Notes: generated by a model not told the origin, from the letters alone. DNA of 64,000 bases from Tetracentron sinense (GCA_015143295.1 CM026552.1:62242944-62306943), one strand, 5' to 3'. Shown: positions 1 to 11,574, numbered from the stretch's first letter. Numbers and translations are program-made.

Positions 1-196
1 AATATTTTGGGAGCATGGGCCTAGAATTTGATGGGCTTTATACACAGGTAATAGAATATGGATTTTTATCCCCTTCTTCACACACACTCTCTCTCTCTCT
101 CTCTCAAGCTCACAAAACAAAATAAATTAAATTAAGATAAATTAATTAAAAAATAAAATAGTGGGGTTTTAGGGGTGTAAAAATGGGGTGTTCACA
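1..196 (-). mobile_element. Tat/Ogre-like LTR, end fragment
   Basis: The text ends in GGGGTGTTCACA, closely matching the end of the solo LTR at 12727-14583 (GGGGTGCTTACA). Read on the minus strand this is an LTR start of the TGTGAACACCCC type. The rest lies outside the window. Strand is inferred from the TATA box of the better-preserved copy. No primer-binding site follows at 197, so this may be a solo LTR or the 3' LTR of a minus-strand element. Confidence 0.5.
87..105. repeat. (CT)n microsatellite
   Basis: About nine uninterrupted CT units inside the LTR fragment. On the minus strand this is a GA tract close behind the LTR start. Confidence 0.9.
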
Positions 197-835
197 CTTA
201 CGATCGAGGGATGGTTATCCTCGATGTTGGGGCCCAAAGTTCTGTAGAAACGTATTAGTTGTAGACCGAGGGATGGTTATCTTTGATAAACTCGACTGGT
301 CTTTCCCACTTGCACCAATCGTCCATTTCATGTATATTCTATATTGGGGAGTTGCATATACGGTCAAGTGCTCATCAACCTTATAGTCAAAACTCTTGCA
401 TACACCAGCTGCATACACAAGCATAATCATGTAGACCATAGGTCTTTGTTTGAGCATAAACCAAGAGCTACCCATCAGAAGGAACAACCTTATCCCTATT
501 TTGCTCTCGGTTTAAGCCGCTCCCTCATTTATATTTAGATTTAGGGATATCTTTATCCCTATACCTAACCTATTTTGGAGCTTATGTGAGTCTTATCTAA
601 TGGGCTAGGGACAAACTGGGCTAGGGACAAACTGTCGACCCACATTCAAATGGGTAGTACGGACTACCCCTTAGTCAGTCTTATCTTAATCTATTTGGGC
701 TCTGGTTCCCTATAACCCAGATAAATGAAATAGATTCATATCCACTCACCCCAATGGGTTACACATGTTGAGTTAGTTTACCCTGGAGTATACTAATTCT
801 TTCAATTCTATTTATTCAAATCTTAATTCTTATCA
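197..835. other. Unassigned AT-rich sequence with short duplications
   Basis: No convincing coding region. Two direct copies of CGAGGGATGGTTATC lie at 205-219 and 267-281, and a 16-bp tandem duplication (GGGCTAGGGACAAACT) at 602-633. The short open frames here show no recognisable protein family. Confidence 0.5.
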
Positions 836-1250
836 TCATTCATTATTCAAGTTTACATTTAAACTTAGGTTTTTTTTAGTCAAAATTCATTTTGATTAAT
901 ATCATTCCGTACCATCACCATCCATCTTCTGAGTTTATATCTAACTCAAGTTTTTTTAATCAAATTCATTTTGATTAATATCCAATCCGTATCATCACCA
1001 TTTCTCTTCTCAGTTTACATCTAACTCATGTATTTTAATCAAATTTATTTTGATTAATATCCAATCCTTTTGTCCATTTCATCATCCCTATTCATCATCT
1101 AAGTTTCCATCTAACTCGGGTTTTTTTTTTCCAAACTCATTTCGATTAATTCACACTCAATTCATATCATCACCATTCATTATTTGAGTTTACATTACAC
1201 TCAGGTATTGTCTTTTTTCAAAATTTTTTTTGATTAATTTGCATTCAATT
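836..1250. repeat. Tandem repeat, about 79-92 bp, roughly five copies
   Basis: Each unit has a TTTACATCTAACTCA-like part, a T-run, ATTCATTTTGATTAAT, then a CCGTATCATCACCAT-like part. The GATTAAT anchor ends near 900, 979, 1058, 1150 and 1238, giving spacings of 79, 79, 92 and 88 bp. More degenerate traces continue to about 1410. It is AT-rich and noncoding. Confidence 0.8.
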
Positions 1251-2071
1251 TATTGGATTTTATCATCCTCATTCAAATTTATTTCAAAATTTCATCCATA
1301 TTTGTTTCTACCAAGATTCAAATTCATTTGTTGGTATCATCATCCTTCATCATTTTTGTCTGAGTTTAACTCAGTCATTTCTTTCAAAATTCAAAGACAT
1401 TCAATTTCATTCTTTCCCAAATCAAGATTTAATTCATCATGTGTATATCTTGATCACATCATAAATTGGGTCTAGTTAAGTCTGGTCCATCTACATGCCA
1501 TATCATATAGGCAACTGCTCCTTCAAATTTGGGTAATCCTATCAAGCCGCAGGAATCCCCCCGGCTATGAACTAATGATGCTAGCAACTATTCCTAGACA
1601 ATAAAGATGTTGTATGCCCTAGATCAGTAGATCATAGATCCCAAGGGCATATCACAGTCGCTTGATTTTGTTACCCCTTATTGAAAGACACTGATAGGAC
1701 CTAGTCCAGGAGTATAACATTCATGTAGTCCATATCTTCATTAGTGTATAACAATAGAGCCCAATCATCATCTCTTGCATCATCTCTGTTGCATGACTAT
1801 TGTCATTTTCAATATATCCATGCTGCGCATTTTGCCTCAATGTCATCATAGCTTAAGCAAACAACATCATGCACATATCATCATGTCATTTGTTGGTCCC
1901 ATTGATTCACTCTATGTTCTCAACCTTTGCCCTTACTCAAGGAGTAGATTAAAAAGCAGTCACGCAAAGAAGTGGAGCGTTATGAAGCATCAAATGATCA
2001 AGAGGGAATCATAAAAACCTTTCGAAGGGAAGAGCTCAGAGCCCTTTTAAGCGACATCGCCTATATTCTGA
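1251..2071. other. Noncoding stretch before the Tat-type gag remnant
   Basis: Degenerate repeat traces, then unique sequence without a recognised gene. Its place just ahead of plus-strand gag similarity suggests it is the leader or early gag of the same old element, but no primer-binding site or LTR edge could be fixed. Confidence 0.35.
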
Positions 2072-2450
2072 ATGGATTCCAAGAAGTACAGGGGTAAAAC
2101 CAAAACCACCCACAAATCATCGAACGAATCAACCAAAACCAGGTCCTCACACCACGACAAATGCGGACGTTACCTAGAAGCTTCACCCCATTACTATGTA
2201 AGCTCAGCCAGTTTTTGCCATTCCTCATACAGAGAAACATGGTCAATCCTCGAGATCCTACACCACCACCAATCCTTCAGTCACCCTATTTTTGCATGGA
2301 CCAGTACTATGCCTTCCATCAAGCCCTTGGACATGACATTGACAGATGCATAGCCTTGAGGCACAAAGTCCTTGATCTAATCGACCAGGGAGATATCAAA
2401 ATTGGACCTGGTAACACTTGCAGTTGGATACCCCTTCCACCGAGATGAGC
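2072..2450 (+). pseudogene. Tat/Ogre-lineage gag remnant
   Basis: The translation carries the hallmark of Tat/Ogre Ty3 Gag C-termini: a proline-rich stretch (NPRDPTPPP), then YAFHQALGHDIDRC and LRHKVLDLIDQGDIK, matching the family's C-x-H-x4-D-x2-C module and following helix. In the family this part of Gag lies next to the protease. It is an old, broken fragment; no pol of the same element is visible downstream. The family call is fairly secure, the ends approximate. Confidence 0.7.
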
Positions 2451-4917
2451 CTATCCATCCTACCCAATGAGTTGCCTCTGTGCCATCCAAGCTCCCAAGA
2501 CAGAAGAGATGAGTGAAGCATCACCAGCAAGCTTTCTACGACGAGATTGATTAGACCATGTTACAAGCCTTGCCTATTCAAGTTTGTTTTTGCTTTTTAT
2601 TGGCCACTGTGGCCAATAGTCTGTAAAAATCGCTCTTCTTTATTTTCAATTGAGTCATGTACAATCCTTTAAAAAAAATAAAAACATACTTTGTTAAAGG
2701 ATGTCTCAAACTCTTTGCAAAATGCCAAAAGGCTCATGATGGTGTGATCTAAATGTTCTCTGAAGAACTAGTGATCTAAAGCCACTAAAAATGTTAACTA
2801 AGCTTGTTGGTCTAATGAGGGATTGCCCAAAATTTAACTAAGCCATCCAATTCAATTCCAAAGTGCTCAGGGGTAGCATATGCGAATGAGCAAGGAAACC
2901 TCCAAAAGAGATCCTCGACCCCACTGAGTTATGCCAAGTGAGATAAAGCTCAAACAATGACCTTAAGCGTGTAAAGATTAGCACCTCACTATGCCAAGTG
3001 CTAGGAGCAAAATTACCAAATCTTGTCAAAACCTGCAACATGCTTACATAATTTCTTGAAGCGCTCAATTCGCTCTAAAGATTCAAGGCTACAAATCTTC
3101 AATACAAGCAGAGTATTCACTAAGCAGATTGGGGCAACATAGAGTAGACATCTTGCAGATTGAGATAGGGGCAATGATACCATTCAAGCTTGATCACTCA
3201 TGCACTGAAGCAACACTGTACAAGATGAGGGGTCATGTTAGTCATCAAAAGTCAGACCCCAGTAAAAGACAGATACTTGTATTGACAAAGTCAGAAGAAA
3301 CAGAGCAGATTTTAGTGTCTTAGGCATGAGTTGCCACATCAGCCAAGGCCACAAGTCAAAGCATAAAGGAAAATGATCAAATCTTCACAAAAGAATCATC
3401 AGCTCATTCAGTACCAGGGGAAGAATATGTCCATCTTTGAAGGCCCATGCGGTTTGTCAAAGATTTCTTGAATATTCTCTGACTCGGCTGCATGGATGAT
3501 GAAGATCTCTCATAGCCTGTCAGCATAAAATAAACCAGAAAAGTTCCATGATCAAGATCTTGTCGAGAAACTGCCTGTACTCTTAGTCACTTGGGGGAAA
3601 TGAAAGAAGGCCATGTTTGGCACAACATTCCTCCCTATTCATTGTAACCCATCAAATTCACATTAATGAAATCCATTAGTTAGCCACTTTGAGCATAACA
3701 GCCTTTCCTTCATTACACTTCTATACCGGGACACCCCCTTATAGAAGTTTCTCAAAGCCTGAACTACGTCATGACTTGATCCTGGGTACATAGGCATCCT
3801 GAAAGATAGGTGCGGTCAAATCAATTACCTTTCTTGAGCAAAATATAGTTTCTCAAAAAGAAAGAGAAACAATAGAGAGAAAAATCAATCAATTAAAAGT
3901 AAAGAAAAAATTCAAAAGCCAAAGTCAAACTCAAAAGCTAAAGCAAAAAAATCAATGGCCAAAAAAAAGAGAAGCGGCAAATCAAAAGAAATCCCAAGGT
4001 TAAAGCTCTAGGAAACTACTCAAGAAAGCTCAAAAACAAAAAGGGTGTCTTAAGACTTCGAACCCTAGCCTACGTTTCATCCTATCTCAACTCCTCTTAG
4101 ATACCTCAGAGATTAAGAGTACTGGTAGATTGATAGACAAGTATCCAACAGCGGTATCAAATCCACTAGGCAATGATAGGAGAGGACAACTCAATTCAAA
4201 AAAATCGCAGGCCCAGTGAAAATCAGAAATGACATTGAGGTGCAAAAATTATGTGAGCCCAACCCTGATGTTGTTATTAGGGGCACAAAGGGAACAAATA
4301 AATCAACTTCGCAGGCATAAGTGAAAACTGGAAACGACCTCATTGCACCAAAATTATGTGATCCCTAGACTTGGTCATTCCAATGGTAAAAAAGGGAAAA
4401 GTTGAACTCTGGTAATAAGATCCTGACAACAGTTATCCCAGATCTAAGACCTAATTCAACATGCAATAAAGTCAGAATTGTGTAATTATCTTCTTTGGCA
4501 AAATTTTAGAAGGTCAACATTGCTCATTGCTATATCCTGCCCTACAGGGTAAAGCATCCATAATCTTCAGTAAAAGCAAACCCCCTCGTGAACCAACAAG
4601 TAAAGAAAGCACTCTTTTTTGAAAAACTCAAAAGACAATTGCTTCAAAATGAGTATTTTTGGTCTATAGTCGGTGTCTAATGTGGCTTGTGGCTTGGTCG
4701 AAATCAATCTCACTTTAGCGAGCTCTCCAACAGAAGCAGGCAAAGTCTAGGATCTCAAATCATCAAGAGTCGAGAGCAAGACCGGATTATAGAGTGATTC
4801 ATGTTTTTCATATTCATCGCATGTCATGCATACACATATGTCAACTACACTGCACATTGCACATGCTTCACAATTCACACACCAACATATGCACATTCTC
4901 ACCCATTTCATGTTATC
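2451..4917 (+). other. Old noncoding retroelement sequence (probable Tat-type 3' part)
   Basis: No coding region recognised. GGGTACATAGGCATCC near 3784 resembles the conserved ACGTAGGCA block of Tat-type LTRs (seen on the minus strand near 13110 in the solo LTR). Two degenerate direct repeats of about 105 bp, sharing GCAGGC, AATGACATTGAGGTGCA-like and AAAATTATGTGA parts, run about 4205-4400. A perfect 19-bp palindrome (ATTGGCCAC-T-GTGGCCAAT) is at 2599-2617. Assignment to Tat is an inference. Confidence 0.35.
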
Positions 4918-5088
4918 TTTGTTAGTCACCTCATTCGGTGCACCTCTAGATGTATCATGTTTGATGCGTCGCTCTTTGTTAGCCACTTCATTTGGTGCAC
5001 CTCCAGATGCATCATGTTTGATGCGTCGCTCTTTGTTATCAACCTTATTAAGTGTACTTCCAGATGCATCATATCCTGATGTGTCACT
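4918..5088. repeat. 57-bp tandem repeat, three copies
   Basis: Units at 4918-4974, 4975-5031 and 5032-5088 begin TTTGTTA and end in GATGCGTCGCTC or a derivative; the third is the most diverged. 57 is a multiple of three, so spurious repeated peptides appear in open frames. The array stops at the inferred start of the Athila 5' LTR. Confidence 0.9.
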
Positions 5089-5311
5089 GATCGGTGCTAA
5101 TTTTTATACATTTAAGCACCTTAATCTAAACTTGTTAGTTCCTTAGAGTAATCTTTTTGGACTATCTTACGGAACTTGGTTGTCTTTGTTGATTTTAAGT
5201 TCATGTGAGGGAAAAAAGTTAAAATTGAAGATTTAAAGACTCTCAAAAACTTAAAAGAGCTTCAACCATGTGAAAGACCAAAAGAGGGAAATTCCAGAAA
5301 TTTTTGTACCC

Positions 5312-5460
5312 TGTGATAGATCGTAGTGTGCTTGCGATTGATCGCAGGTCTTGCTGTGATAGATGATGAAGCTGCAATGGATCACAAAGGAGGTAGAGAA
5401 GTTTTGTAAGATTTTGTTTGTCTACGATCGATCGCAGTTGCTTTGTGATCGATCATAGAT
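5312..5460. repeat. Palindromic-word cassette of the Athila LTR (GCGATCGATCGCA type)
   Basis: Repeated exact and degenerate forms of GCGATNGATCGCAG alternate with short spacers: GATAGATCGTAG, GCGATTGATCGCAG, GATCGATCGCAG, GTGATCGATCATAG. It lies about 95 bp upstream of the TATA box. The same word occurs in unrelated Tekay-like LTRs at 24502-24765 and 46262-46505. Confidence 0.75.
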
Positions 5461-5553
5461 TGGCCTTTTTGCCTTGGAAACAGTGTACAGAAAAGAGGAC
5501 TTTGAATCCTAAAGAGTTTACAACAACCCTAATCCGAATGGACTCCCTCTCTC

Positions 5554-5561
5554 TATAAATA
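5554..5561 (+). promoter_or_regulatory. TATA box of the Athila LTR
   Basis: TATAAATA inside CTCTCTATAAATAAGAGAGCC, placed as expected at the U3/R boundary of the LTR. Confidence 0.7.
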
Positions 5562-6405
5562 AGAGAGCCATTAGCCATAATCATTATGTAGAGAATTTTG
5601 GATCAAAAGAAGAAGAGAAGCTCTGGAGATCAAGGAAGCCAAAAGGATGAGTTCTTCATTTTTTTCTATGAAGACGGCGTGCTCCTCCCTCGCAATGAAC
5701 CAACTTTTTATTCTAGGGTTTCGATGAAACCCTAGCCAAGTAACTGTGTCGTTCTTTGTTTTTATTTAGATTTCTTATTTGTATGACATTGATTGCATAA
5801 TGAGAGGGTTGTTTTAACAAACGGATTTATTGGATTTAAATTTGATTTCAATGGAATTTCTATCCTTGTCTTAGGTGTTAGGAAATTGAACCCACTTAAG
5901 TTTTATGCAATGGTTTTAATATGTCAAGAGATTAAATCCTAAGATATTTTATGCTAAGGGAAAACGAGTGTTCATACTACCCTAGTTTAATGTATATCAC
6001 CCATGCTAACCAAAGATACGATATGCCCAAGATTTGATCCCTTGTATCTTTCTTGATCAGTTGAGAGGGGACATGTCGTCACTCTCACTGTAATGTTTGC
6101 AATTTAAGAAGTTTGAATAAAATCAAAGTAAGATTAGTTATAAAACTAGTGGTGGATTCAAACACCCTAGATTTTCTCAACCGGTATATAACCAAAAGAT
6201 CTCAGTAACTAGGTTAAATAAAATCTGATAGTTTAATTAGGTTAAAATCAATCAATCAATTAACCATGTTACTCATTAGTTTAAAATTAATTTTGATAAA
6301 AGGCAATGAAACCAGGGCAGTCCTCAGAGGTTCGACACCCTTACTAGTACTATTCTACATAATTATTACTATAATAAATAATTAAATTGCGTAACGATCA
6401 ATTTT

Positions 6406-6423
6406 TGGCGCCGTTGTCGGGGA
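6406..6423 (+). promoter_or_regulatory. Primer-binding site, tRNA-Asp
   Basis: TGGCGCCGTTGTCGGGGA is complementary, with one mismatch, to the 3' end of plant tRNA-Asp (GTC). This is the usual primer of Athila/Calypso elements. It fixes the 5' LTR end at 6400 and the plus strand as the element's sense. Confidence 0.9.
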
Positions 6424-6836
6424 TTGCTGGAACGGTTTAGTTTTTAATTTGATAGATTAACTTTAAATTAATCATATAGAAAATCTAAAAATATTTTTTT
6501 TATTTTATTTAATTTGAAATATTGTGTTTTCAGGTACCAAATCGCTCAAACTACAAAATTGCAGAAGCTTGCTCAAGATCTGGAAAGCAGGAGAACTTTG
6601 TAAGTATTTACTTCTTTAAGTAGATATTTATTTCAATTTGGTGTGTGTCAAGCTTAGAGTATTTCCATAGGGTGTATGCACGGTAGGAGGTTCTGTAATC
6701 CAGATCTATTTCCCTTGATTCAAAGTTAGAGTATACTGCTAGGTTCCTCAAGGCTTCGACCTTATTCCAACCAAATTCAGAAGCTAAGGCTTCTACCATC
6801 CTTAGAGCAAACCTTGAAGCTATTCATTTCCCGAAC

Positions 6837-8130
6837 ATGGCAGAAGAACATGACCCGATCAAATCTTTGAAGGATAATTTTACTCCTTCTACATATCTAT
6901 CCCCCTCCTGCATACGGTTGTCAGAAACATCGGCAGCCCACTATGATATTAAGTCCAGTATCATTCAGATGATACCATCCTACCATGGACTTAATAATGA
7001 AGATCCTTATAAGCATCTTGACAAATTTCATGAGATCTGTACTACATTCAAGTTACAAGGATTTTCGGGACGCCCTTAGATTGCTCCTCTTCCCCTTCTC
7101 TCTAAAAGACAAAGCCAAGTATTGGTTTAATTCTTTAAGAGGCCAATTCTATTGATATATGGGCTCAACTTTAGCAAAAATTTCTGAAGAAATTATTTCC
7201 CATAGGAAAAACCAACCTAATTAGGCGAACCATCATGAGCTTTGCTCTAATCGATGGGGAGCTATTTCATGAAACTTGGGAAAGATTCAAAGATCTTCTC
7301 CGTAAGTGCCCCCACCACCAAATTCCAAAGTTACAACTAGTCCAATCTTTCTATGATGGACTACCTCATTACAACTGTCAACTAGTTGATGTCTCTTGTG
7401 GTGGGACATTTATGATGAAAAATGAGGCTCAGGCATGGGAGTTATCTGAAATTTGAGTAATCTCTCTATAATGCCTCGAATAGTCGTTCTGAGAGACAAC
7501 TATCTACCTCAAATCCCAAGAGAAGCATCTATGAAGTGGGCACTTCTATAGATGTCTCATCTAAAGTTGATGAGCTGTCTCGCACATTGGATCAACTCAT
7601 GGCTGTAGGGCCATCTTCTTACACACCCCTCAACAAACTCCTAATCAGAGGGCGGTGTGTCCTATCTGTTCTAGTCCTGCACATTATGTGCATGAGTGTC
7701 CTTCTGCTGCCCAATTCTTAGAACTTGTCCAAGAATATGCTAATGTTGCCTATATCCGCCCGAGTAATGATCATTTCTCAAACACTTATAACTCGGGATG
7801 GAGGAATCATCCTAATTTTTTATGACAACCTCAAGCTCAAGGAAATAATTTTCCTCAACCTCAAAGGTCATTCAATTGGCCTTTCCAAAATCAATCTAAT
7901 TACCAACCCCAATAATTTCAACAACCATCTCCTCCTAATCCTACTTAAAGAAATCCATCTTTTGAGGAGAAGGTGTTAAATGCTCTAAAAGGCTTGGAAA
8001 GCAATACCCAATTACTTAACTCACACTCTTAATCCATTCAAAATCTTGAGTCCCAAATGGGACAACTAGCTAATGCTATTAATAGGAGAGTGGAGGGAAC
8101 TCTTCCAAGTCAACCTGTGAGCAATCCCAA
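6837..8130 (+). pseudogene. Athila gag (fossil)
   Basis: A start codon at 6837 opens an Athila-type Gag: an N-terminal segment, then IIQMIPSYHGLNNEDPYKHL, which matches the family's capsid signature (Q-x-L-P-x-F-H-G-L-x3-N-P-Y-x-H-L), and further downstream a zinc-knuckle-like CPICSSPAHYVHEC. Gag would form the particle shell and bind the RNA. Broken in several places; the end given is approximate. Confidence 0.75.
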
Positions 8131-8132
8131 AG

Positions 8133-8803
8133 GTGATAGAAGATCAGGTTAAGGAAAATTCGGGCAAGAAAGAAAAGCCCAATGTAGGATCTTCTGAAAT
8201 TGAGGGCGAAGAAAGGGATACTAATAAGGACCAAGGTTCTTCTTCAATTCCAATTCTCATTCTAGAGGCACCCTATATGCCTAAAATCCCTTATCCTAAT
8301 TGTTTTAATGATTCCTCACCCTTTGGTAAAAAGGGAGCAATGATGGAAGACATGATTGAGGTTTTCAAACAAGTCAAGATAAATCTACCTCCGTTTGATG
8401 CAATCAAGCAAATTCCAGCTTACTCCAAATTCTTGAAGGATTTATGCACTCAAAAGCTTAAATCAATGACTCATGTGCTCAAGAAAATCCTTCTAACCAA
8501 GCAAGTGAGCTATTTGCTTCAACATACCACTCCTAAATTCAAGGACCCCGGTGCACCAACTATCTCTTGTATCATTAGAGAACACTCTATTGACCGGGCC
8601 CTTATTGATTTAGGAGCAAGTGTAAATCTGTTCCATTTCTCGGTGTATGAGAAGCTTGGGTTGGGTGAATTATGCCTTACATCAGTCATTCTGCAACTAG
8701 CTGACCAGTTAATTAGAATTCCGAGGGGGATGGTTAAGGATGTCCTCATTAAAGTCAACAAATTCTATTTTCGAATCGACTTTCTAGTTCTTGATATGGA
8801 ACT
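8133..8803 (+). pseudogene. Athila pol N-terminal part with protease domain (fossil)
   Basis: An open stretch starting near 8133 runs into the retropepsin core around 8530-8803. The LIDLGASVNLF segment sits at the catalytic D-[TL]-G position, followed by SVYEKLGLGEL, VILQLADQ and IPRGMVKDVLIKV, closely matching Athila/Calypso proteases. A Tekay-like solo LTR interrupts it at 8804, so the open frame beyond 8804 is LTR read-through. Confidence 0.8.
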
Positions 8804-9018
8804 TGTAGAGCCCCGGACCTTTTCACATTTAATGCATGGCACTTTCGTTGCCATTTTGCCTTTAAAGAGGTATAATTAATAAATAAGGAAGAAATTGGAA
8901 ATTCTGAAACATTAGAAATGTTCCTTTTTGAAGTACGAACCCAACGCAAGTTGAATCGTCAAAATCGGACGAACGAGTCAAAAGATATGGCCAAAACAGT
9001 CTGGACCTGCAGGAAATC

Positions 9019-9115
9019 GTAGCTCGGTTAGGCACTAAGGACGTAGCTCGGTTATGCACTAAGGACGTAGCTCGGAAGGCACTAAGGACGTAGCTCGGAA
9101 GGCGCTAAGGACGTA
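9019..9115. repeat. 23-24-bp tandem repeat, four copies
   Basis: Units of the form GTAGCTCGG(T)TAGGCACTAAGGAC, 24, 24, 23 and 23 bp long, occupy the start of the promoter-proximal variable zone, right after the conserved U3 block. Confidence 0.85.
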
Positions 9116-9242
9116 ACTCTGACAACGTGCTCTGATAAGGCACAGACAACGCATAGACAACATATACGTTGTGCATCCGTTGTGCAACAGACAACGGGTA
9201 CGTTGTACAGCAACAACGGGCACGTTGTACATAAGACAACAA

Positions 9243-9597
9243 CACAACGTGTTCGGCACTATTCACAGCACAATGTGTTCAGCACTGTTCACAGCACAAC
9301 GTGTTCAGCACTGTTCACAACACAACGTGTTCAGCACTGTTCACAGCACAACGTGTTCAGCACTGTTCACAGCACAACGTGTTCAGCACTGTTCACAGCA
9401 CAACGTGTTCAGCACTGTTCACAACACAACGTATTCGGCATTGTTCACAGCACAACGTGTTCAGCATTGTTCACAGCACAACGTGTTCAGCACTGTTCAC
9501 AACACAACGTGTTCGGCACTGTTCACAGCACAACGTGTTCAGCACTGTTCATAGCACAACGTGTTTGGCACTATTCACAGCTCAACGTGCTCGGTAC
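9243..9597. repeat. 26-bp minisatellite, about 13 copies
   Basis: The unit reads CACAACGTGTTCAGCACTGT plus TCACAG, with point variants (CGGCAC, CTATTC). Because 26 is not a multiple of three, all three plus frames stay open and give the same 26-residue periodic peptide, so the apparent proteins here are artefacts. It lies at the site where sister LTRs have palindromic cassettes, and is preceded by related words (ACAACGGGTACGTTGTAC). Confidence 0.95.
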
Positions 9598-10499
9598 TCG
9601 CGTTTTGCAGAAATTTTAGTAAGGGTATTATGGTCTTTTGGTCGGTTCACTCTTACCTTAAGAGTTTAACCCGAGCCTTTAGGGCTTCATTTCGACACTT
9701 AGAGAGATTGGGAGATAAGAAGAGAGGAGAGGGCGATTCCAAAACCTAGGGTTTCCAGTTTGGAGAGAAATCAAGGGGTTTGTGAACCCACACTCAACTC
9801 AAGCCCATTTTTCTTCAAGATCAAGGCACAAGCTCGTGAGGAGCTTCTCCTCAAGCTAGGGCAGCAACTCACGGTCGTTTTTGGAAGGGGTTTCTTCCTC
9901 ATTTCTTCAAGGTCGGTACCTTTTGCTACCCTCCTAGTTATAGTTCATCTCTTCCCTTTATTTCTTTTTATTTTCCTTTAATTACACTTGTGCTATGAGA
10001 TGGATGGTTGTGAATGGTGAATGGAGATGGAATGGGCGATTGGATGCCAATGGTTGTGTTGTGATGATTAAAATGGGGAGGGCATTGTTCCAATAATGAA
10101 CATACATGCATGATCTGAGTAAAACCCATTTAGAAAAGCATGTTGTAGGGTAAATGAATAATGAACACACCATGTTTGATGAAATGCCAAGGTGAATAAA
10201 GTGAGTTGTAAAGTAGGAAATGCATGCCTAATAAATTATGGATATTGCTAGGGCCTATGATAGTGTGTTTTTCTTGCTTTCCCTAAATGATATGAATATT
10301 ACATTGCTAAATCATTGATGTTATATGTGTTGTGAAATTACCCAAATGTCATATTTAAATTTAAATGCAAGTATGTACACGGTTCCCACGAGCACGGCAT
10401 GCATGACATGATTTATCGAGGTTTTCAAGAACATGGTTAGAGGTGGGACATATCCTACGATATGTTTTACCTCGCTCTTGGCAAGGACAAGTCCATCAT

Positions 10500-10850
10500 G
10501 CATTATCATAAGAAGGGTCTCCCTTCCCTCGCAAGTACATACATATCATAAGAAGGGTTTCCCTTCCCTCGCAAGTACATCTCACAAGGACATCTTACAA
10601 GTGAAAGGACATGACATGGGCATTTAGGAAGAAGGGTCTCCCTTTCCTCACAAGTAGTTTAATTTTCCAAGCATGATACAAGCATGACATGACATGGCAT
10701 GACAAGCATGAGCATTTTAGGAAGAAGGGTCTCCCTTCCCTCACAAGTAGATTACTTTTCCGAACAAGCAAGCATGATACATGACATGACAAGCATGGGA
10801 ATTTAGGAAGAAGGGTCTCCCTTCCCTGACAAGTAGTTTACCTTTCCAAG
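10500..10850. repeat. Mid-LTR minisatellite of the 8804-11574 LTR
   Basis: At least five irregular copies of GAAGGGTCTCCCTTCCCT-CACAAGTA separated by ACATGACATG-type stretches. The GGGTCTCCC core is a short inverted repeat. Related repeats are at 17288-17450, 40600-40740 and 45230-45340. Confidence 0.8.
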
Positions 10851-11127
10851 CAAGCATGACATGGCATGACACACATGACACGCATGATACGATAAGATAA
10901 GACAAACATGACAAGTTTTCAAGCACGGAAATGGTATTTTCAGTCAAGTCAAGTGCACGGTGTTTTCAAGGGTGTTATCGGCTTTTCATGAAATGCATGC
11001 ATGATTATAAATTGCCTTATTTCCTTGTTATGATATTGATGGCTCCTGCTTTATATATATGTGAAATGCTTCCTGCTTCCTATACTGCTATGGTTTTGCT
11101 ATGACTATTGGTTAGTATTTGGTACCC

Positions 11128-11148
11128 GCTGAGTATTCCATGCTCAGC
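11128..11148 (+). promoter_or_regulatory. Conserved LTR hairpin GCTGAG-(9)-CTCAGC
   Basis: A perfect 6-bp stem with loop TATTCCATG, followed by CGTAC and TTATGTCGGCAGGT. The same element occurs in every sufficiently complete Tekay-like LTR here: 16947-16967, 24022-24042, about 26398-26418, 32743, 36445-36465, about 41014, 44852-44872, 50185, 54613, 56570 and 58728. Function unknown. Confidence 0.75.
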
Positions 11149-11574
11149 CGTACTTCTTATGTCGGCAGGTTCTGAGGGAGCTGCTGCTCCATTTGATGTT
11201 TGTGCTCCTGGTCCATGGGTGGAAGAGTACGTCGAGGAACCTTCGGAGGAACTTCCAGTAGAGGGTTACCATTAGGTGGTTGTAGATTCTGAGTGGATAG
11301 CTGTGGGTGAGATGAGAGATATACCTTCATGTATTTTGGCGGGTCTGTCCGCACTTTCTTTTGGATTCCTTTTGTGTAAACTTGGATTCGTATATACATA
11401 GAGATTTGTTTAGACTTCCGCTGTGCTATGTTAGAATATGTTTCCGCTGTTTATATCCTCTATTGTATATGCTCTGTGGGTTTTTGCAGGTTGGTTTGTC
11501 AAGCAAGTCATGTAAGCCATGATTAGTCATCCAAAGTTCACTCTAACTCCTAGGGTGGGTTTTGGGTCGCGACA

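Larger units (their letters stand above)
5088..6400 (+). repeat. Athila 5' LTR
   Basis: Inferred TG start at 5088 (TGATCGGTGCTAA) and CA end at 6400, five bases before the tRNA-Asp primer site. It holds a TATA box at 5554-5561 and a palindromic-word cassette at about 5312-5460. The right edge is firm from the primer site; the left edge is a best guess because the partner LTR is missing. Confidence 0.65.
8804..11574 (+). mobile_element. Solo LTR, Tekay-like subfamily A
   Basis: Starts TGTAGAGCCCCGG and ends GGTCGCGACA, with a perfect 5-bp TSD GAACT at 8799-8803 and 11575-11579. At 2771 bp it is longer than its relatives (about 2.2-2.4 kb) because of an expanded promoter-proximal repeat zone (9019-9597) and a mid-LTR minisatellite (about 10500-10850). 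No internal element sequence, so it is the product of LTR-LTR recombination. It carries hairpins at 10448-10465, 11128-11148 and 11339-11352. Subfamily placement comes from near identity at both ends to the 5' LTR at 56851-59182. Confidence 0.95.

Noticed and set aside
4801-5146. Overlapping plus-strand open frames (92 and 106 codons)
   Set aside because: They run through the 57-bp tandem repeat and a CACAT-rich tract; repeated peptides without family similarity.
9171-9669. Three overlapping open frames of 122-145 codons giving a histidine- and threonine-rich periodic peptide
   Set aside because: They are one 26-bp minisatellite read in three frames. A period not divisible by three gives the same peptide in each.
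8804-11574. The 8804-11574 interval as a DNA transposon because of its 5-bp duplication
   Set aside because: TG...CA ends and near identity to an LTR that adjoins a primer-binding site (56851-59182) show it is a solo LTR.
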